From Gordonia mangrovi (GTDB taxonomy: Bacteria > Actinomycetota > Actinomycetes > Mycobacteriales > Mycobacteriaceae), in the NCBI RefSeq assembly GCF_024734075.1, contig NZ_CP102850.1:3162001-3226000 (forward strand): DNA of 64,000 bases. The letters are read 5' to 3'. Positions 60,338 to 64,000 of the stretch are shown here, piece by piece. The notes under the pieces are model-generated. The model made no database searches, was not told the origin of the DNA, and saw only the letters and a list, made by a program, of their open reading frames with translations. Position 1 is the first letter of the stretch, and the number at the start of each line of letters is the position of its first letter. The position numbers were made by a program, and so were the translations under genes.

Positions 60338-61381
60338 TCACCATCGGCGTCGTTCGCCGTTGGCAGGGACGGATTCGCCCCAGGCCATCCAGACGTCGGG
60401 AGTGCGTGTGTCGGAGACGCGGTGGATGCGGCCTTCCTGCTGTGGGTTGGGGATGGCGCCAAGGCCTTCCATCCGTCCGTGCGGGTCCGGCTCGCAGCGC
60501 CAGCGCTCGCCATCGATCGTGTAGTCGATTCCGTTGTGCCAGTAGCCTTCAGCATCGCGAATGATGGTGGTATCCATCGACTTGCCGACAGAGACGGTGC
60601 CGTCGCTTCGAGCGCTGACCGCCACATGGAAATCGCCGTTGCCGAACAGAAAGTGTCCCACCTCGCACGACCCGTCGTCCCAGTGGTTCGCCCAGGAGTA
60701 CCAGGTGGTGTACTCGGCATCGTGCAGCGGGTCTTTGCTGACGTAGAGGCGTGCGTTCGGGGGCATCCAGGCCTCCTCCCAGAAGAGGAATCCGCGGACA
60801 TGTCGGTCGAGTAATTGTCCTTCCACCAACCACGTCTGGGTGAGATACAGCAGCGACGATTCCGGACCGGGCAGGAACCATTGCAGCGGAGGTGCTGCGA
60901 GGGAGGAGCCGGTCACGTCGATGACCCCACTCTCCGCGTATTCGAAGCGTTCTGGCGACAGCGACAGCCGTGTCGTCTGCGTCGACGTGCTCGATGTGCC
61001 GGTGAACTGCACGGCCGAACCATCCTCGATCACTTCGCGGACGAGTTCGTTGCTGTCCGGCGCGTGTCGCGGTTCGCGGCGCAGTCGCATCTGCGATCCT
61101 TGGCCGCCCTCGAGCAGGATGAGTTTTCCGCCGAGCGATTTGATGTCGGCGTTCGCCTCGGGGTCGCGCACGGCTGGGATGCGCCTCATGATCGAGTAGA
61201 GGTTGCCGTCGTCGTCGCGCAGGGAGCCCCACATGTATCCGGCTTCTGGGGTCAGTCCATGAATGGTTCGGTCGACATCGAGCGCCGCGGCCGGGTCGAA
61301 CGCCCGGGATGAAACGATCGAGGCATGGTTGAAGCAGCCGGTCGGCGACTGGGCGTTGAGATTGATCGTGTCGGTTGTCAT
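60338..61381 (-). CDS. DUF7064/DUF7065-like (CrtC/AttH-type lipocalin) protein
   Basis: 347 residues. The recognisable traits are paired beta-rich halves with WGSLRDDDGNLYSIMRRIP, SSLLYLTQTWLVEGQLLDRHVRGFLFWEEAWMP and WHNGIDYTIDGERWRCEPDPHGRMEGLG. These resemble proteins annotated DUF7064/DUF7065 with a double-lipocalin CrtC/AttH fold that can bind or hydrate terpenoid or lipid ligands. The family call is tentative. ATG at 61381 is chosen. It heads the leftward operon with the 4CL-like ligase, and a GTTAAC-centred site lies upstream. Confidence 0.65.
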   Translation of the reverse strand: MTTDTINLNAQSPTGCFNHASIVSSRAFDPAAALDVDRTIHGLTPEAGYMWGSLRDDDGNLYSIMRRIPAVRDPEANADIKSLGGKLILLEGGQGSQMRLRREPRHAPDSNELVREVIEDGSAVQFTGTSSTSTQTTRLSLSPERFEYAESGVIDVTGSSLAAPPLQWFLPGPESSLLYLTQTWLVEGQLLDRHVRGFLFWEEAWMPPNARLYVSKDPLHDAEYTTWYSWANHWDDGSCEVGHFLFGNGDFHVAVSARSDGTVSVGKSMDTTIIRDAEGYWHNGIDYTIDGERWRCEPDPHGRMEGLGAIPNPQQEGRIHRVSDTRTPDVWMAWGESVPANGERRRW

Positions 61382-61503
61382 CCTGGTCTTCCTGTGACGG
61401 TGGGCTACCTGGAGTAGTCGAGGCGCCGCGTCGACTGTGCCGACGGACTCCTCCCTGTTGCGGGAGTATGTGGGGCTTTGTGGCACCCCATTCATATATA
61501 GAG

Positions 61504-61520
61504 CAATCCGTTAACTAATT
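61504..61520. promoter_or_regulatory. Palindromic AATCCGTTAACTAATT site
   Basis: Centred on GTTAAC, with arms AATCC and TAATT. Its complement contains TTAGTTAACGGATTG, matching the YTAACTRATTR pattern loosely. It lies about 125 bp upstream of the DUF7064/7065-like gene and between it and the divergent ligase gene at 61641. Confidence 0.4.
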
Positions 61521-61576
61521 CAAGGGTCCGGGGTCGAACCGCCGGCCTCGCCTCGGCGTGAGTCCGCTGTTGATAT

Positions 61577-61589
61577 AGATTAATTATCT
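61577..61589. promoter_or_regulatory. AT-rich inverted repeat before the ligase at 61641
   Basis: AGATTAATTATCT, a near-perfect palindrome inside ATATAGATTAATTATCTG. Its left part (ATATAGATTA) is shared with the 49661 region. It probably spans the promoter, 52 bp before the ATG. Confidence 0.4.
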
Positions 61590-61640
61590 GTATATTAATA
61601 CGCGGCTGTGATCCCTCAATTCTCTACGGCAGGACCATCG

Positions 61641-63284
61641 ATGTCTGAATCCTCCTCGCTGCCGGGACCGACAGAACCTCCTCGCTCTGGTTGGTCCTAT
61701 GCGCGGTTGCGCGCTGACGAGGTGGCACGTGAGGCCGGCAGCACAGTGGGCGAGCGCATCGCGATCGCGGCCGGGCGGCATCCCGCCAGAGCTGCGGTGT
61801 CGTGGGTGGACGACAACGACACCGTATGGTCGGTCAGCTGGCGAGAGATGTATGCGCGGGCGATCCGCGTGGGTAGCTCACTGCGGGCGTACACGCCGGC
61901 GCATTCGCGAGTCGGCGTACTCGGCCGCGATCGGGTGCAATGGGTCGAGGCTGTCTTCGGCGCGGCGTGCGTCGGATACGGCGTGGTCCCACTGCCGCCC
62001 TCCGACACCGCGGACGACCTGATGAAACGCTGTGGGCAGACAGGTGTCGACCTGGTGATCGCGACAGATGACACCCTGCAGTTCGCGGCCCAGGCGCTGC
62101 CCGGGGTGCGGGTGGTGAGTGTGTCCGCCATGGCTGACACCGCACCCCCGGTCGACGGCCTGCAGCGGGCACCGACACGAGCCGACGACGCGTTCCTCTT
62201 CCAGTTCACCTCGGGTACCACGGGCACTCCCAAGGTCGCGGTGTTGTCCCACCGGGCCGTCCTCGGCTCGGCGGAAGGCTATGTACGCGGGGCCGGCGGC
62301 AAGGATGGCGCTGTGTTGGTGAACCCACTGCCGCTCGATCATGTCGGCGGGTCGGTGGCCGGGGTGATCGGGGCACTGAGCGTCGACGGGACCTATGTCG
62401 CGGTGCCGAGCATCGACCCCGATGCGATCACGCGGGCCATCCGCCACACCTCGCCGGACGTGATCGGGTTGGTGCCGACGCTGATGGTCGATCTCCTGGA
62501 ACGAGGTACCGCAACGGCGGCGGACTTCGCGTCGGTGACCTCGGTGATCGGTGGCGCGACGCGAGTGGACGCGGGTTTGATCGACAGAATCGAACGCGAC
62601 CTGGGAATCCGCTTCCTGGTGGGATACGGGCAGAGCGAAGCACCGTGCATGTCCTTGAGCGGACTGACGGACTCCGTGCTGGCGAGGACTCGGACGATAG
62701 GCCGACCGCTGGGTGGGCGCGATTACTGCATCATCGCCGATGGAGCGGTCGTCCGCGACGGCGAGGTCGGTGAACTCTGCGTGCGTGGCCCGCTGATCAT
62801 GTCCGGCTATCTCCAATCCGATGGCACCGTGCGGACGGAGACCGACTCGGCCGGCTGGATGAGGACCGGGGACCTCTGTTCGATGGCCGACGGGATCGTC
62901 ACGTTTCACTCGCGTCTCCGGGACGTCGTGATCCGCGGCGGCGAGAATTTGTACCCGGCCGAGATCGAGCCCATCCTCGCCGACTGCGAATCCGTGGGAG
63001 AAGTCTCGGTTTTCGGGTTGCCGGACCAACGGCTGGGGGAGCGGCTGGTGGCCGCGGTCAGGCCGGCGCCCGATGCGCAGGTGGACGTGGCCGATCTGCA
63101 GGCATTCGCAGCGGAGCGACTTCCACGCAAGAAGCAGCCGGCGGAGTGGTTCGTCGTCGACGACTTCCCCCGAACATCCACCGGAAAAATCCGCAAGAGC
63201 GATCTCGCCCGACGGTTGGACCTCGACCAGCCACTCCACGGGGCGCAGATACGCAGTCATGCAGAACAGGAGATTGGTGACTGA
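61641..63284 (+). CDS. AMP-dependent acyl-CoA ligase
   Basis: 547 residues from ATG 61641; a GTG at 61608 would add 11. The P-loop is FLFQFTSGTTGTPKVAVLSH, the adenylate motif is FLVGYGQSEAPCMS, then RTGDLCSMADGIVTFHSRLRDVVIRGGENLYPAEIEPIL and catalytic lysine in RTSTGKIRKSDL. The N-terminal part includes WSVSWREMYARAIRVGSSLRAY. It activates a carboxylic acid of unknown type. The stop overlaps the start of the alpha/beta hydrolase gene by one base (TGATG), so the two are coupled. Confidence 0.92.
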   Translation: MSESSSLPGPTEPPRSGWSYARLRADEVAREAGSTVGERIAIAAGRHPARAAVSWVDDNDTVWSVSWREMYARAIRVGSSLRAYTPAHSRVGVLGRDRVQWVEAVFGAACVGYGVVPLPPSDTADDLMKRCGQTGVDLVIATDDTLQFAAQALPGVRVVSVSAMADTAPPVDGLQRAPTRADDAFLFQFTSGTTGTPKVAVLSHRAVLGSAEGYVRGAGGKDGAVLVNPLPLDHVGGSVAGVIGALSVDGTYVAVPSIDPDAITRAIRHTSPDVIGLVPTLMVDLLERGTATAADFASVTSVIGGATRVDAGLIDRIERDLGIRFLVGYGQSEAPCMSLSGLTDSVLARTRTIGRPLGGRDYCIIADGAVVRDGEVGELCVRGPLIMSGYLQSDGTVRTETDSAGWMRTGDLCSMADGIVTFHSRLRDVVIRGGENLYPAEIEPILADCESVGEVSVFGLPDQRLGERLVAAVRPAPDAQVDVADLQAFAAERLPRKKQPAEWFVVDDFPRTSTGKIRKSDLARRLDLDQPLHGAQIRSHAEQEIGD

Positions 63285-64000
63285 TGACGAATCAGATGAG
63301 TGAGGCATTGACTGCCGCTGACAGTCCCGTTGAGGTGATCCGCGTACCCGTGGGGTCGGTGTCGCTCTCCGGATTGGCGGCGCTGCATGACTCGCCACGA
63401 GCGCTCGTGCTGGCTCTACACGGTGGGGGCCTGCACGCCGGCTATTTCCATGGGGGTGCCCACGAGGACCTCTCGCTGCTGACCCTCGGACATCAACTCG
63501 GGTACTCGGTGATCGCGCTCGACAGGCCCGGGTACGGAACGACAACAGATATCGAGGACGAGCACGTCAGCCTCAGCGGCCAGGTTGCCCTGCTGGTTGA
63601 GGCGATAGGCCACTTGGCGTCGGCTTATGACGTCGGCGCAGGCATCTTCCTGGTCGGCCATTCCTTCGGCGGTATCACCGCGATCACGCTCGCAGCCGCG
63701 CTCGGCGACGACACGCGGCTGCTCGGGCTGGACGTCAATGGTGTCGGCGCAAAGTATGACGATGGCCTCCGGGCTCACCTGCACAGCTCCACATTCGGTG
63801 ACGCAGAACTGCCCACCGAATTCCGTAGCAGGCGATCGCACTGGGGGGACGAGGAGTTCTACCCACCCGCGACGTTTGACCGCTCACTGGATCTGCGTCC
63901 ACATGCGCCGGTGCCCCAAGTCGAACGAATCGACGCGGTGCGATGGCCCGAACGCGTCGCTCACGAGGCCGCACGGGTCACTGTCCCGGTGCATCTGACC
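63284..64000 (+). CDS. Alpha/beta hydrolase, 3' end beyond the window
   Basis: 239 codons are present. The oxyanion strand is LVLALHGGGLHAGYF near residue 45 and the nucleophile elbow is FLVGHSFGGITAITLA with Ser near residue 129; acid and His lie beyond the edge or near it. It is a serine hydrolase, thus esterase, lactonase or thioesterase. ATG at 63284 shares a base with the ligase stop. Coupled to a ligase, it may free an acid from an ester, lactone or thioester. Confidence 0.85.
   Translation, partial: MTNQMSEALTAADSPVEVIRVPVGSVSLSGLAALHDSPRALVLALHGGGLHAGYFHGGAHEDLSLLTLGHQLGYSVIALDRPGYGTTTDIEDEHVSLSGQVALLVEAIGHLASAYDVGAGIFLVGHSFGGITAITLAAALGDDTRLLGLDVNGVGAKYDDGLRAHLHSSTFGDAELPTEFRSRRSHWGDEEFYPPATFDRSLDLRPHAPVPQVERIDAVRWPERVAHEAARVTVPVHLT

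Overview
The window is 64 kb of high-GC actinobacterial DNA. The ClpC protein is close to mycobacterial ClpC1, and the content (NDMA-type alcohol dehydrogenase, MmyB-like and FCD regulators, P450, many acyl-CoA genes, a palindromic repeat built on GGTCGAGTAG) points to a soil Mycobacteriales genus such as Gordonia or Rhodococcus. That placement is an inference. No rRNA, tRNA, CRISPR array, prophage or plasmid origin was seen.

Layout. 0-7 kb: an AraC/NmrA/DUF1772 group, an ECF sigma factor overlapping a three-domain VOC protein, a TetR/hydrolase divergent pair and a second VOC protein. 7.3-9.8 kb: clpC with a ClgR-like upstream box and a strong terminator. 9.9-12.6 kb: tandem 24-mers and a palindromic repeat split by an IS110-family element, itself split by an internally deleted IS256-family element. 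12.6-19 kb: an ECF42-type sigma/YCII pair, enoyl-CoA hydratase, a DUF305/LVIVD surface pair and an MFS exporter. 19.7-22.1 kb: 3-oxoacid CoA-transferase subunits with a divergent IclR regulator. 22.5-29.7 kb: a DHA1 transporter, then MocR regulator, YdfG/IsfD-type reductase, class III aminotransferase, glutamate dehydrogenase and TauE/SafE exporter, a set that fits taurine-nitrogen assimilation with export of isethionate. 29.8-33.4 kb: IclR/amidase/SBF transporter.

33.5-64 kb is a dense oxidoreductase and acyl-CoA region with six local regulators. It contains SDRs, two zinc alcohol dehydrogenases (one frameshifted), an aldo-keto reductase, a luciferase-like flavoenzyme, cupins, an aldehyde dehydrogenase, a P450, and a module of APH-like kinase, SDR, acyl-CoA dehydrogenase, SDR and acyl-CoA ligase (49.8-56.1 kb). 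That module resembles the Lva/ACAD10-ACAD11 route for 4-hydroxyacyl-CoAs. An amidohydrolase, two more ligases, a DUF7064/7065-like protein and an alpha/beta hydrolase follow.

Three sets of repeated operator-like sequences tie separate genes together: TGGAAWAYNNNCTCCAT (three sites, 34-46 kb), GTATTTATTGYARTAAATAY (three sites around the GntR gene) and YTAACTRATTR (several promoters, 49-61 kb). These, with the nested insertion sequences in a split palindrome, are the strongest non-coding signals in the window.
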